Shown piece by piece: positions 32,624 through 41,514 of a DNA stretch of 64,000 nt. Under the pieces are notes generated by a model that worked only from the letters and a program-made list of their open reading frames with translations, made no database searches and was not told the DNA's origin. Origin of the DNA: JAIQFL01 sp035295745 (GTDB lineage: Bacteria; Acidobacteriota; Terriglobia; Bryobacterales; Bryobacteraceae); NCBI GenBank assembly GCA_035295745.1, contig DATGIL010000022.1:248001-312000 (forward strand). The letters are read 5' to 3'. Both the position numbers and the translations under genes were made by a program. The stretch's first letter is position 1, and the number at the start of each line of letters is the position of its first letter.

Positions 32624-34205
32624 TCTTTCCTCCTCGGGCGCGAGTCGCAATGCGCCGCAACTCGGGCAAAACTTCCCCAATCTCTACGGCTCCCGGCCCG
32701 CGCTCGCCAAACGCGAAATACAGCTTGCGGTACAACCCGTATAGCTCCTGGTAAGTGGCGGCATGCGCGGGCTCCGGCTCGATGATGGCAAAGTCGGCGC
32801 AGAGCGCGTTTTGCGCCTCCTCCACGGTTCCGAAGGTCCCCGCCGCCAGGAACGCGAAGATCGCCGACCCCAGGCTGGTGACATCGCCTTTGGGAACCAG
32901 GATCGGCTTGCCGAGCACATTGGCATAGACTTGGTTGAGAACCGGATTTTTCTGCGGGATGCCGCCGCCATTGATGATCCGGTGGACGGGCACGCCATAT
33001 TCCTCCATGCGCTCCAGAATCACGCGCGTGTGGAAAGCGGTGCCTTCAATCGCGGCGAAGAGTTCGTCCTGGGCGGTGTGGGTCAACCGCCAGCCCAAGG
33101 TGACGCCGCTGAGTTCGGGATTCACCAGCACGGTGCGGTCGCCGTTGTCCCAGGTGAGGCGCAGCAGGCCGGTCTCGCCACCGTGATAAGTTTCCAGGCC
33201 GCGCGAAAGTTCGGCTACGGTGGTGCCGGCGCGACGCGCAATCGCTTCGAAAATGTCGCCGGTCGCAGAGAGTCCCGCCTCGATGCCGGTGCACCGCGGG
33301 TCGACCGACCCTTGCACGACGCCACACACTCCGGGGATCAGGCCCGGTTTCTGGCTGATCGCGATGATGCAGGTGGAAGTGCCCACCACGTTGACCACAT
33401 CGCCGAGACGAACGCCCGCGCCGATGGCGTCCCAGTGGGCATCGAAGGCGCCCACGGGAATCGGGATTCCGGGGCGGAGTCCGAGTTTCTCAGCCCATTC
33501 CGGCGTGAGATGGCCGGCGATGCGATCGGAGGTCTCGTAGCGGCCCGCGAGCTGCGAGCGGACACCGGCGAGGACCGGGTCAACTGCGGTGAGAAACTCC
33601 TCGGAAGGCAGGCCGCCGAGACTGTCGTTCCACATCCATTTGTGCCCCATGGCGCAGACACTACGCGGCACCAGCGCCGGGTCGTGAATTCCGCAGAGCA
33701 CTGCCGCCACCATATCGCAGTGCTCCAGCGCCGTGGCGAAGCGCGCACGCTGTTGGGGATTGTGACGGAGCCAGTGCAGCAATTTGGCGAAGCCCCATTC
33801 GGAGGAGTAGGTGCCGCCGCACCAATCGATGGCTTCGAGTTTGTGCGCGTGCGCTGCAGCGGTGATCTCGCCGGCCTCCTGCCAGGAGCGATGGTCGCAC
33901 CAGAGGTAGTAGTCGTCGAGGGGCTCCAGGTTGGAGTCTACCGGGATGACGCTGGAGCCGGTGGTGTCGAGGGCAATGGCCTCAATGGAGGCACCCTCGA
34001 CTCGCGCCTGGAGGATAGCCTTGCGCATGGCCTCGGCTAGCGCTCGCATATGGTCGGCGTGGCTTTGAGTGGCGTAGTCGGGATCATCTTTTTTGCGATG
34101 CAGCGCGTACTCGCCGACGCCGGTGCCGAGGCGGCCCTTGGTGCTATCGAAGATGGATGCTCGAACGCTGAGCGTTCCGAAGTCAACGCCTGCAACGATA
34201 CTCAT
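32601..34205 (-). CDS. araB: Ribulokinase (FGGY family)
   Basis: The 534-residue sugar kinase begins VAGVDFGTLSVRASIFD, the AraB form of the ATPase opening. Further motifs are ALDTTGSSVIPVD, DYYLWCDHRS, the catalytic-base segment GAFDAHWDAIGAG (Asp about 273), VVGTSTCIIAI and the adenosine motif INGGGIPQKNP. The AHWDAIGAG wording favours ribulokinase over xylulokinase. AGGAG lies six bases before the ATG. It should phosphorylate the ketopentose made by the isomerase encoded upstream. A 305-base repeat-rich region separates the two genes. Confidence 0.9.
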   Translation of the reverse strand: MSIVAGVDFGTLSVRASIFDSTKGRLGTGVGEYALHRKKDDPDYATQSHADHMRALAEAMRKAILQARVEGASIEAIALDTTGSSVIPVDSNLEPLDDYYLWCDHRSWQEAGEITAAAHAHKLEAIDWCGGTYSSEWGFAKLLHWLRHNPQQRARFATALEHCDMVAAVLCGIHDPALVPRSVCAMGHKWMWNDSLGGLPSEEFLTAVDPVLAGVRSQLAGRYETSDRIAGHLTPEWAEKLGLRPGIPIPVGAFDAHWDAIGAGVRLGDVVNVVGTSTCIIAISQKPGLIPGVCGVVQGSVDPRCTGIEAGLSATGDIFEAIARRAGTTVAELSRGLETYHGGETGLLRLTWDNGDRTVLVNPELSGVTLGWRLTHTAQDELFAAIEGTAFHTRVILERMEEYGVPVHRIINGGGIPQKNPVLNQVYANVLGKPILVPKGDVTSLGSAIFAFLAAGTFGTVEEAQNALCADFAIIEPEPAHAATYQELYGLYRKLYFAFGERGPGAVEIGEVLPELRRIATRARGGKSAGSAAN

Positions 34206-34510
34206 AAGAACTCCTGTTCAGGAAGGCCGGGCAGAAAAAAGGGGCCAGGGGCCCGAAAGAAGGGGCCAGGGGCCGGGGGCCGGGGGTCAGGGAATCTGCA
34301 CTGCGGACTCTGCGGACAAAACGCGGACTCTGCGGAAAAAACGTGGGAGCGGGCTTACGACCGCAGAGAAAACAGCCCGGACGACAGGGACGACCTATCC
34401 CCGGCCCCCGGCCCCTGGCCCCTGGCCTCCGCTTATGGGGACGGCAGGGACTTATCCCCGGCCCCCGGCCCCTGGCCCCCGGCCCCCTTCTTCCGGCCGC
34501 TGGCCCGAGA
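34206..34510. repeat. Intergenic region with alternative long GC hairpins
   Basis: The stretch separates the isomerase and kinase genes. A G-rich block at 34262-34285 (24 bases of GGGGCC-type runs) is the perfect reverse complement of two separate C-rich blocks, 34399-34422 and 34456-34479, so two mutually exclusive 24-bp stems can form. The two C-blocks lie in direct repeats beginning ACGACAGGGA (34381) and ACGGCAGGGA (34441). Between the arms is another direct repeat of GCGGACTCTGCGGA (34303 and 34323). The G-rich block and the neighbouring 34241-34252 runs could also fold as quadruplexes. No gene is present. Confidence 0.75.
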
Positions 34511-35932
34511 TTACTGGTGCTGATGCACATGCCAACCGAGATACCGTGATGCGGCCTCGCGGACCGCGGCGGAAACTGGCGCGAGATTGGCGGCCACATG
34601 GTGTTCGAATCCGTGTTCGCAGATGTAGCGCAACAATCCTTGCAGATTCCCGATGCGGACCACGCCCGCGCCGCCGAAGGTGTCGAGCGGGTCGTCCGTA
34701 AATTCGCCTTCGCCAACGTAGCCCGCGATTTTGCCTTCTCGATCGATGGTCGAGAATCGCGCGAAACTCATGGCGCCGGGCTTCACCAGGCCGACGCAAG
34801 TGCCGTACGTGTTCTCGCGGCCCACGGTGCCGGCGATGATCTGCTGGAAGTCCATCTTGGCTTCCCGAAAGAAGTGCTTGGGCAGATTGCTGCAGTGGAA
34901 GCAGACCGCCTTGTCGGGGTCTTCACCGTAGTTGTTGTTCCAATCGAGCAGCGCACTGGGAGTCTGCGAAGCGAGTTGCAAGGCATGCATGCCGATCACG
35001 CCGCAGATATCCACCTCGCAGGCGCTCGACATGAGGTTTTCGCTCATCATGCTCATTACGGTGCAGGGCACCACTCCGAAATATTCTTCGAGTGACGTCC
35101 AGCACTGCACCGCGCTGATGGCCACTTCAGTTTCCGCCATCCATCCGTCGATGACGGCTCCGAGCTTCGCCATTTTGAGCAGCGCGTCGTGCGGAACGGA
35201 GGCGGTCGAGACGTAGCGTTTGATGGAATCCAGCTTGCCAGTGGCGGCCGGATCGTCGTCTTTCATGCGGGCGATGCGCCCCAGGATCTCCGAGAGGTCG
35301 ATGGGCTCGATCGAGATGCCGTTGGCTTCTAGGATTTTTTCGCTGTACCTGACGGTGTTGAACGCCGCGGGCCGCGCTCCGATCGCTCCGATGCGCAGGC
35401 GGCGCAGGCCACGCACCACGCGGCAGACAGCCGCGAACCACTCCAGGTCGCGGCGGAAGAATTCCGAGTCGGGCGATTCGGTATGGCGGGTGGTGAGCGA
35501 ATAGGGAATTCCGTATTGCGTCAGGTTGTTGCAGACAGACATCTTGCCGCAGAAGCTGTCGCGGCGGTCCGCGATCGTCATCAGCCCCGGAGTATCGGGA
35601 GTCGCCTGTACTAACACCGGTACCGGGAGCGCGGCTCCGCGGAGCGCGTCGGCAATTGCGCGCTCGTCCCCGAAATTCGGCAGGGTGACGATGATGCCGT
35701 CGATTTTGTCGCTGTTTTTGCGGAAAAGCTCCGCACAGCGGGCAGCTTCCGCGCGCGACTCAATAGCACCATGCCGGGTCTCTTCGGGACTGGTGACAAT
35801 GGCGCGATGGCCTGCCTTCTCGAGGACCGCGACCATTTCGGAGTGCCCGGTGCGGGCGAGATGTCCGGGAAAGAATCCCCGATTGCCGACGACGACACCG
35901 AAGGTCATCGGGCGCGAATTACCACTGGCCAT
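34511..35932 (-). CDS. L-fucose/L-arabinose isomerase family protein
   Basis: A 473-residue aldose-ketose isomerase of the FucI/AraA fold. The N-terminal Rossmann-like part has GVVVGNRGFFPGHLA. The metal site should comprise the Glu in SSACEVDICGVIGM (about 308), the Asp or Glu in LLDWNNNYGEDPD (about 335) and a His near the end (FEHHVAANLAP). I would not name it araA, because classical AraA differs in sequence. Kinase and epimerase genes follow, so the natural substrate is probably L-arabinose or a related pentose. A LacI-type operator lies about 75 bases upstream. Confidence 0.82.
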   Translation of the reverse strand: MASGNSRPMTFGVVVGNRGFFPGHLARTGHSEMVAVLEKAGHRAIVTSPEETRHGAIESRAEAARCAELFRKNSDKIDGIIVTLPNFGDERAIADALRGAALPVPVLVQATPDTPGLMTIADRRDSFCGKMSVCNNLTQYGIPYSLTTRHTESPDSEFFRRDLEWFAAVCRVVRGLRRLRIGAIGARPAAFNTVRYSEKILEANGISIEPIDLSEILGRIARMKDDDPAATGKLDSIKRYVSTASVPHDALLKMAKLGAVIDGWMAETEVAISAVQCWTSLEEYFGVVPCTVMSMMSENLMSSACEVDICGVIGMHALQLASQTPSALLDWNNNYGEDPDKAVCFHCSNLPKHFFREAKMDFQQIIAGTVGRENTYGTCVGLVKPGAMSFARFSTIDREGKIAGYVGEGEFTDDPLDTFGGAGVVRIGNLQGLLRYICEHGFEHHVAANLAPVSAAVREAASRYLGWHVHQHQ

Positions 35933-36004
35933 GAGCTATTCCCTTTCTCCAGGTATGTCGTTTGGACGCCCGGTGCGTGTGAGGGTTGGGACAAAGGTAT
36001 TAGC

Positions 36005-36018
36005 TGTAATCGCTTGCA
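36005..36018. promoter_or_regulatory. LacI-type operator ahead of the pentose genes
   Basis: TGTAATCGCTTGCA is symmetric at 10 of 14 positions and has the central CG typical of LacI/GalR-family operators. It lies about 73 bases upstream of the isomerase gene and directly after the lacI-family gene, the expected place for control by the encoded protein. No clear promoter boxes could be placed with confidence next to it. Confidence 0.6.
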
Positions 36019-36081
36019 CGTGAATACTGTAGCACAGGGTCCGGGGATGTGCGATCACGACGTGGCGCGAAGGCGACAAGC

Positions 36082-37077
36082 CTAGCGCGATGCCGGGCCG
36101 GTGGAATCGCGGAGTACGAATTCGGGATCGATCACCAGTTCAGGGTCGGCCACCGAGGTTTTGCCGCTCTTCGAGATCAGTGACGTGCAAATCATGTGGC
36201 CGATGCGGTCCCGCGGGATGTGCACCGTGGTGAGTGCCGGGTAGCAGAATTCCGAAAGCTTCACATTATCGAACCCTGTGACCGATACGTCCTGCGGAAC
36301 GCGAAGCCCCCGCTCCCGCAACTCCCGCAGGACGCCCACCGCCATGATGTCGTTTACGCAGATGACGGCTGTGGGGTCGAAGCCCGAAGAGAGCAGCGAT
36401 CGTGCCGCTTGGCGGCCCCCTTCCAATGTGTCAGCGTCGGCGGCGGTGCGCACTTCAAGCGACGGAATACGCGCCATGGCGTCCATTACCGCTTTCATGC
36501 GCTCGTTGATCGGGCCCAGAATGTCATGGTGGCCGATAAAGCCGAGGCGCCGATGTCCCAGGCTGTGCAGGTAATCGATTACCTTGTCGATGCCGCGGCG
36601 GTAGTCCACGCGGATGTTAGTGATGTTCGGACGGGGCGTACCAACGTCGTAGAAGACCACTGGGATACGGCTCTCGTTCAACTCGTCGATCAATTCCGGC
36701 GCCATCTCCGAGACGATCGCGGCGAGCCCCGCCACACGCCGTCCAATCATGAGGCGGACACTGGTGATCAGTTGTTCGCTTCGGTAGTCAGTATTGGCGA
36801 CTACCACCTCATAACCTGCCGCGTGCGCGTCGGATTCGATCGTCTTGTAGATATCAAAGAAGAAGGGGTTCTCCATATTCGAGGCGATCACACCAAGCGT
36901 GCGGCTCTTGCCGCCCGCCAGGCTTCGCGCATGGAGATTCGGGTAGTATTTGAGTTCGTTGATGGCTTTGATGACCCGTGCGCGCGTGGAACTCTTGACT
37001 ACGCTTGCATTGTTGAGCACTCGGGAGACCGTCGCCGTGGAGACCTTCGCTCGCCGGGCCACCTGTTCGAGATTCAT
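36082..37077 (-). CDS. LacI-family transcriptional regulator of the pentose operon
   Basis: A 331-residue regulator. The DNA-binding head is LEQVARRAKVSTATVSRVLN (residues 3-22), followed by the hinge YPNLHARSLAGGKSRTLGV (about 45-63). The periplasmic-binding-protein-like core includes NPFFFDIYKTIESDA, GHRRLGFIGHHD, ICVNDIMAVGVL and the closing ALTTVHIPRDRIG. All elements are intact and the length is standard. It lies upstream of the isomerase gene on the same strand and divergent from the large receptor gene, with 120 bases between the start codons, so it may control both uptake and catabolism. Confidence 0.9.
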   Translation of the reverse strand: MNLEQVARRAKVSTATVSRVLNNASVVKSSTRARVIKAINELKYYPNLHARSLAGGKSRTLGVIASNMENPFFFDIYKTIESDAHAAGYEVVVANTDYRSEQLITSVRLMIGRRVAGLAAIVSEMAPELIDELNESRIPVVFYDVGTPRPNITNIRVDYRRGIDKVIDYLHSLGHRRLGFIGHHDILGPINERMKAVMDAMARIPSLEVRTAADADTLEGGRQAARSLLSSGFDPTAVICVNDIMAVGVLRELRERGLRVPQDVSVTGFDNVKLSEFCYPALTTVHIPRDRIGHMICTSLISKSGKTSVADPELVIDPEFVLRDSTGPASR

Positions 37078-37141
37078 GGCTATCCTGCCATTGTAGCCGT
37101 GTTAATTCCGCCGCGTCGATCTTGTTAACTGAATTTAACTG

Positions 37142-37170
37142 TTGACGTCCCAAATGGCAGCGCTTACACT
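37142..37170 (+). promoter_or_regulatory. Promoter of Oar-like receptor 2
   Basis: TTGACG (37142-37147) and TACACT (37165-37170) are separated by exactly 17 bases, a good sigma70 pair. Transcription would begin near 37177, about 20 bases before the ATG, leaving room for GGAAG at 37191-37195. A direct repeat of TTAACTG just upstream (from about 37125) might be a control site. Confidence 0.65.
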
Positions 37171-37197
37171 AGCACCAAACCTCCACTCTCGGAAGTA

Positions 37198-40100
37198 ATG
37201 GGCACACCTATGCGAATGAGGTTATTGCGAAAGGGGCAGCAAAAAATGTCAGAATCCTATTCGGTTCCGTCCCGAACCAGGGACTGGAAGCCGATCTTTC
37301 GGTATGCCGCCGGACTGTGCGGCATCACTATGTTATGGGCCGCTGCAATCCCAGCAGCATTTAGCCAGACCGGATCTGTGGGAGATGTCAGCGTCACGGT
37401 CACCGACCCGGCCGGGGCCACCGTTCCCGAGGCGACGCTGCTTTTGAAGGATGCCGCCACCAACGCCGTCCAGCGTGGCGCCACTAAGGCAGATGGCGCT
37501 TTCACATTTCCCAATGTGTCTTACGGTATCTATCGGCTTACGGTATCGAAGACCGGGTTCGAAACCCAAGTCTTTGATAACGTCCAGGTACAGACCGGCC
37601 GCAGCACCGATATTAAAGCGGTACTAAAGGTCGGAGCGACGCAGGAGACGGTCACCGTGGAAGGCGAGTCGCCCCTAGTGGAAACCGAATCCAGCGTTCT
37701 GTCCGATACCATCGACACCAAGCAAGTGGTGAACTTGCCCTTGCAGGGCCGTTCGATGTTTGCCTTGGCGTTCCTGGTGCCTGGCTGGGCATCGACCGCT
37801 CCTGGGTCCACGGGTGGAACCTGGAACAACATGCCGGGCGGCGCGATCGGCGGCGCCGAGTTCGATGGGACGCAAGCCATCAGCAATCGCTTCCGTAGCG
37901 GCGGATTCACCTATGGCACCTCGGTGGTGCAACCGCGAATCGAAGACGTGGCCGAAATGACCGTGTCGACGGCCCAGCTCGATCTGAGCGGCAATGGTGT
38001 GTCGGCGATGAAGATCAGCCTGGTGACGCGGCGTGGCGCCAACGCTTTTCATGGGCGCGTATTCGAGGACTTCCAAAACACCGCCCTGAATGCCAATGCG
38101 TGGAGCAACAACGCGCGCTCGCTGCCACGCAACATCGTCAAGCTGAACGATTTCGGAGGCAGCATCGGCGGCCCTATCCTAAAGAACAAGCTGTTCTTTT
38201 TCGGCACGTATGCGCAATCGATCCAACCGCAGAGCATCACCGCCAGCGCTTCAGTGCTCAGCCCAGGAGCGCAAAGTGGCGTTTTCCAGTACAAAGCCGC
38301 GAATGGTAGCATCCAGAGCGTCAACGTGTTGCAGATTGGCTCCAGCGCCGGAGGACCGGGCACGGTGAATTCCGCGATCGGCGCCCAGCTTTCGCAGATC
38401 AACGGCATTCTCGGAGATGGCGTTCTCTCGTCGACCTCCGATCCCAACATCTCCACGCTGAGCTGGCAATATGCCGCACGCAGGACCATCTACTACCCGG
38501 CGATGCGCTTCGACTACAACGTTACCGATCGGCTCCGCGTGAACGTGTCCTACACGCAGACCAAGACCGTATACCCCGGCGCCAACGCCGCTGTGTTTCC
38601 GGGCGGCATCGACACAGTAGATTTGACATCCAGCAACAGCAACAACAAGATCGCCGGTCTGGGCGTGGATTGGACGATCCGCCCGACATTGATCAACCAG
38701 TTCCACGGCGGATACATGTATCAGTACAGCGTTTTCGATCCCGAGAATGAGAACATCGATCTCACCAAGATTTTCCCGCAAGCGTGGGCATACGGCACGA
38801 GCGTCTATGCCAGCAGCATCTATCCGCGTCAGCCGATCTCGTCATACTATCCGCTGATCAGCGGGGCCGACACACTGACGTGGCAGAAGGGAAGACATGA
38901 GTTCATCTTCGGCGGCGGCGCTTTCCATGAGCAGGATCACTACTGGAATGGTCCCGGCGGCTATCCCATCACTTCGCTGAACATCACCGGCAACGATCCG
39001 ATTCTGAGTCCGTTTACCAGCGCGTTGAACGCCGCTGGATTGACTACAACGCAACAGACCAGCGCAGAAGGCCTATATGCTACGCTGACAGGCCGGGTAT
39101 CGGGCGTCTCCATCGGCGGCGGCGGCCGTCCCCTGGATGTCACTACCGGCACCTACCGGGCATTCGGATCCTACAACCTGGACGAGTCGATGTGGGCCGG
39201 CAATATGTTCGTGCAAGACCGCTGGCGCCTGTCCTCAAACCTGACAGTCAATTTTGGACTGCGTTGGGACATCGTGGGCGACGATCACGACGTGAACGGC
39301 GCTTACAGCAGCCCGGCATCGGTGGGCGATTTCTGGGGTCCCACACCCGTGGGCGCGATCTTCCAGCCGGGCACTCTCGGCGGAGTGGCAAACCCGCAAT
39401 TTACAGCGAAGGTCCACGCCTACAAGACGTCGTGGGTGAACCCGCAGCCCGCCATCGCGCTGGCGTGGTCTCCGCAGACCGACGGATTCCTGGGCAAGAT
39501 CTTCCCCACCGGTAAGACGGTGATTCGCACCGGATGGTCGCTGCGCAATTATCAGGAAGGTTCGCAGAATTTCTGGGCGTTCGCTTCCAACTCCGGCGCG
39601 TTCTTCTTCCAGTCCGGCAGCCTGACCGCCGACACAACGGGCGCGGTGGGCACGTTCCAGCCGGGATCGCTCACCCTGGGACAGGCGCTGCCGCCTTACG
39701 CGCTGTTCCCGACGGCATGGGCGCCCACGCTACCCGCGTCGACTCTCACGTTCGGCAATTCGTTTTTCGCGATCAACCCGAACATCCGCCAGCCGTACAC
39801 AGAGCAGTGGAATTTCGGAATCGAGCGGCAGCTTGGCCGCGGCAACGCGCTTGAAGTCCGTTATGTGGGCAACATGGCGCAGCACGTCTGGTTCAGCGAG
39901 AATCTGAACGAAGTGAATATCTTCGAAAACGGATTCCTCACCGAATTCAAGAACGCGCAGAACAACCTGGCGATCAATCAAGCTAACGGGAAGGGCAATT
40001 CGTTCGCAAATAACGGCTTGCCCGGGCAGAGCGCGCTGCCGATCTTTGCGGCGGCGTTCGGCACCACCTCCGGATCGCTCTACAACCAGTTCACCACCCA

Positions 40101-41097
40101 GTTCCAGACGGGCGCGGCCGGATCGGTGGCGCGCAGCCTGGCGGGCACCCAAAGCTACATCTGCAATATGTACGGCGCGAAGTTCTCGCCGTGCGCTTCG
40201 CGAAACCTGGGCGGCGCGGGGACGAACTATCCCATCAACTTCTTCGAGGTCAACCCGTTCACTGCAGGCGGTTCACTGAACTATCTGGATTCGATGGGCC
40301 ATTCCAACTATCACGGCTTCCAAGCCGAATTCCGCCAGAGACTAAACCATGGCATGCAGTTCAACGCCAACTACACGCTCTCGCACTCGCTGGTGTTGGG
40401 ACCGGTGAATGGATACCAGGCGAACGCGGGCGGTTCTTTCCAAACGGATCGGAACTTCCAACTGAGTTATCGTCCCAGCAGCTACGACATCCGGCACATC
40501 TTCCACCTCAGCGGCACGTACGACCTGCCCTTCGGCAAGGGCCGGACCTATCTGAACAACAGCAAGCTGGCGGATGAGATTCTGGGCGGCTGGACGTTGG
40601 GAACGATTTTGATCATCCAGAGCGGCCCGCCATCACAGATCACCGGCGGCTATCTGACCGTGAACGGCAATGACGGCGGGGTCAACTTCGCGCCGGGCGT
40701 GACGGCCAAGACAATACAGAATGCGGTCGGCGTGTTCCGCGGCGGCAATCCGTGGGTCACCACGATCAATCCGAGTCTGATCGGGGCGAATGGCGCGATC
40801 AGCAGCAATTACTTCGTCCCCAATACCACTCCTGGCATTTTCGGCGCCAATCCTTACATCTACGGACCGCACTGGTTCAACGATGACATGTCGCTGAACA
40901 AGAGCATTCCGATCAAGGAGAGCCTCCGCGCAACCTTACAGTTCCAGTTCCTGAACGTGTTCAATCATCCAGCGTTCGGGTTGGGAACATTATCCGCGCA
41001 GAGCCTGAGCTTCGCGCAGAGTACCGCCACCTCGGGGTCAACGGGATTGATCACCACTGCACGCCGCATCGAGATTCGAGCGAATATCGAATTCTAA
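37198..41097 (+). CDS. Oar-like TonB-dependent outer-membrane receptor 2
   Basis: About 1299 residues. A long basic n-region leads to the export helix LCGITMLWAAAIPAAFS. The carboxypeptidase-regulatory domain follows (DVSVTVTDPAGATVPEATLL and ISYGIYRLTV-like turns near 90-120), then the plug (ESPLVETESSVLSDTIDTKQ) and a barrel of about 1000 residues. The chain ends in ...EIRANIEF with a terminal Phe. It is the longest gene in the window. The divergent lacI-type gene and pentose operon suggest a plant-polysaccharide-derived ligand; that is inference. The start is the first ATG after the promoter, although other ATG codons follow within 20 residues. Confidence 0.88.
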   Translation: MGTPMRMRLLRKGQQKMSESYSVPSRTRDWKPIFRYAAGLCGITMLWAAAIPAAFSQTGSVGDVSVTVTDPAGATVPEATLLLKDAATNAVQRGATKADGAFTFPNVSYGIYRLTVSKTGFETQVFDNVQVQTGRSTDIKAVLKVGATQETVTVEGESPLVETESSVLSDTIDTKQVVNLPLQGRSMFALAFLVPGWASTAPGSTGGTWNNMPGGAIGGAEFDGTQAISNRFRSGGFTYGTSVVQPRIEDVAEMTVSTAQLDLSGNGVSAMKISLVTRRGANAFHGRVFEDFQNTALNANAWSNNARSLPRNIVKLNDFGGSIGGPILKNKLFFFGTYAQSIQPQSITASASVLSPGAQSGVFQYKAANGSIQSVNVLQIGSSAGGPGTVNSAIGAQLSQINGILGDGVLSSTSDPNISTLSWQYAARRTIYYPAMRFDYNVTDRLRVNVSYTQTKTVYPGANAAVFPGGIDTVDLTSSNSNNKIAGLGVDWTIRPTLINQFHGGYMYQYSVFDPENENIDLTKIFPQAWAYGTSVYASSIYPRQPISSYYPLISGADTLTWQKGRHEFIFGGGAFHEQDHYWNGPGGYPITSLNITGNDPILSPFTSALNAAGLTTTQQTSAEGLYATLTGRVSGVSIGGGGRPLDVTTGTYRAFGSYNLDESMWAGNMFVQDRWRLSSNLTVNFGLRWDIVGDDHDVNGAYSSPASVGDFWGPTPVGAIFQPGTLGGVANPQFTAKVHAYKTSWVNPQPAIALAWSPQTDGFLGKIFPTGKTVIRTGWSLRNYQEGSQNFWAFASNSGAFFFQSGSLTADTTGAVGTFQPGSLTLGQALPPYALFPTAWAPTLPASTLTFGNSFFAINPNIRQPYTEQWNFGIERQLGRGNALEVRYVGNMAQHVWFSENLNEVNIFENGFLTEFKNAQNNLAINQANGKGNSFANNGLPGQSALPIFAAAFGTTSGSLYNQFTTQFQTGAAGSVARSLAGTQSYICNMYGAKFSPCASRNLGGAGTNYPINFFEVNPFTAGGSLNYLDSMGHSNYHGFQAEFRQRLNHGMQFNANYTLSHSLVLGPVNGYQANAGGSFQTDRNFQLSYRPSSYDIRHIFHLSGTYDLPFGKGRTYLNNSKLADEILGGWTLGTILIIQSGPPSQITGGYLTVNGNDGGVNFAPGVTAKTIQNAVGVFRGGNPWVTTINPSLIGANGAISSNYFVPNTTPGIFGANPYIYGPHWFNDDMSLNKSIPIKESLRATLQFQFLNVFNHPAFGLGTLSAQSLSFAQSTATSGSTGLITTARRIEIRANIEF

Positions 41098-41205
41098 GAG
41101 CCGTGGCCAGCCATCGCGTTTGAAAGACCTGTCTCTGCAGAAATGTCTTGTAGGCGGTGGCAGCCTTCAGCAGTCGGTGAAATTCAGCCACTTCTCGCCG
41201 GGGCG

Positions 41206-41227
41206 GGAGGGTCCCGGCGAACCCTCC
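41206..41227 (+). terminator. Weak hairpin after receptor 2
   Basis: GGAGGGT (41206-41212) and ACCCTCC (41221-41227) form a 7-bp stem with an 8-base loop, about 110 bases beyond the stop codon. No T-run follows at once, so termination is only possible. The rest of the 417-base gap up to the reductase gene holds the IS5 fragment and otherwise nothing I can identify. Confidence 0.3.
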
Positions 41228-41337
41228 ACTTAGCCCCAATTTGTCTCATTTTTGCGACCGGATTTTGCGGGACTGCGATCCCTTATGTGAAGGTATTCGG
41301 TCATCGGACTTGCCTCGGTGCCTCCAGTGCAGTGGCT

Positions 41338-41418
41338 TCGGAATTGCTGCTGCAGTTATTGTATAAGTGCGAATTGAGCACTCTGATGGAGCAGTTGGAC
41401 TACAATGAGGTCCTGGGA
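41338..41418 (+). pseudogene. N-terminal remnant of an IS5-family transposase
   Basis: This reads SELLLQLLYKCELSTLMEQLDYNEVL in frame (about 26 residues). The wording LL-L-LY-S-L-MEQLDYN is the conserved start region of IS5-type transposases, whose typical form is LLQALYSIRSERQLMEQLDYNLLF. The sequence then diverges and no catalytic domain follows. It is a second fossil of the family seen at 15121-15297. Confidence 0.5.
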
Positions 41419-41514
41419 TGCAACGGCGTACACCCAGAATCGGCACTGATTGCCTCAGACCGTTGGCCAGGCAGTTCTTCGGGTTGGTGCTCGGCGAGGC
41501 GAGGCGGTTAGATC

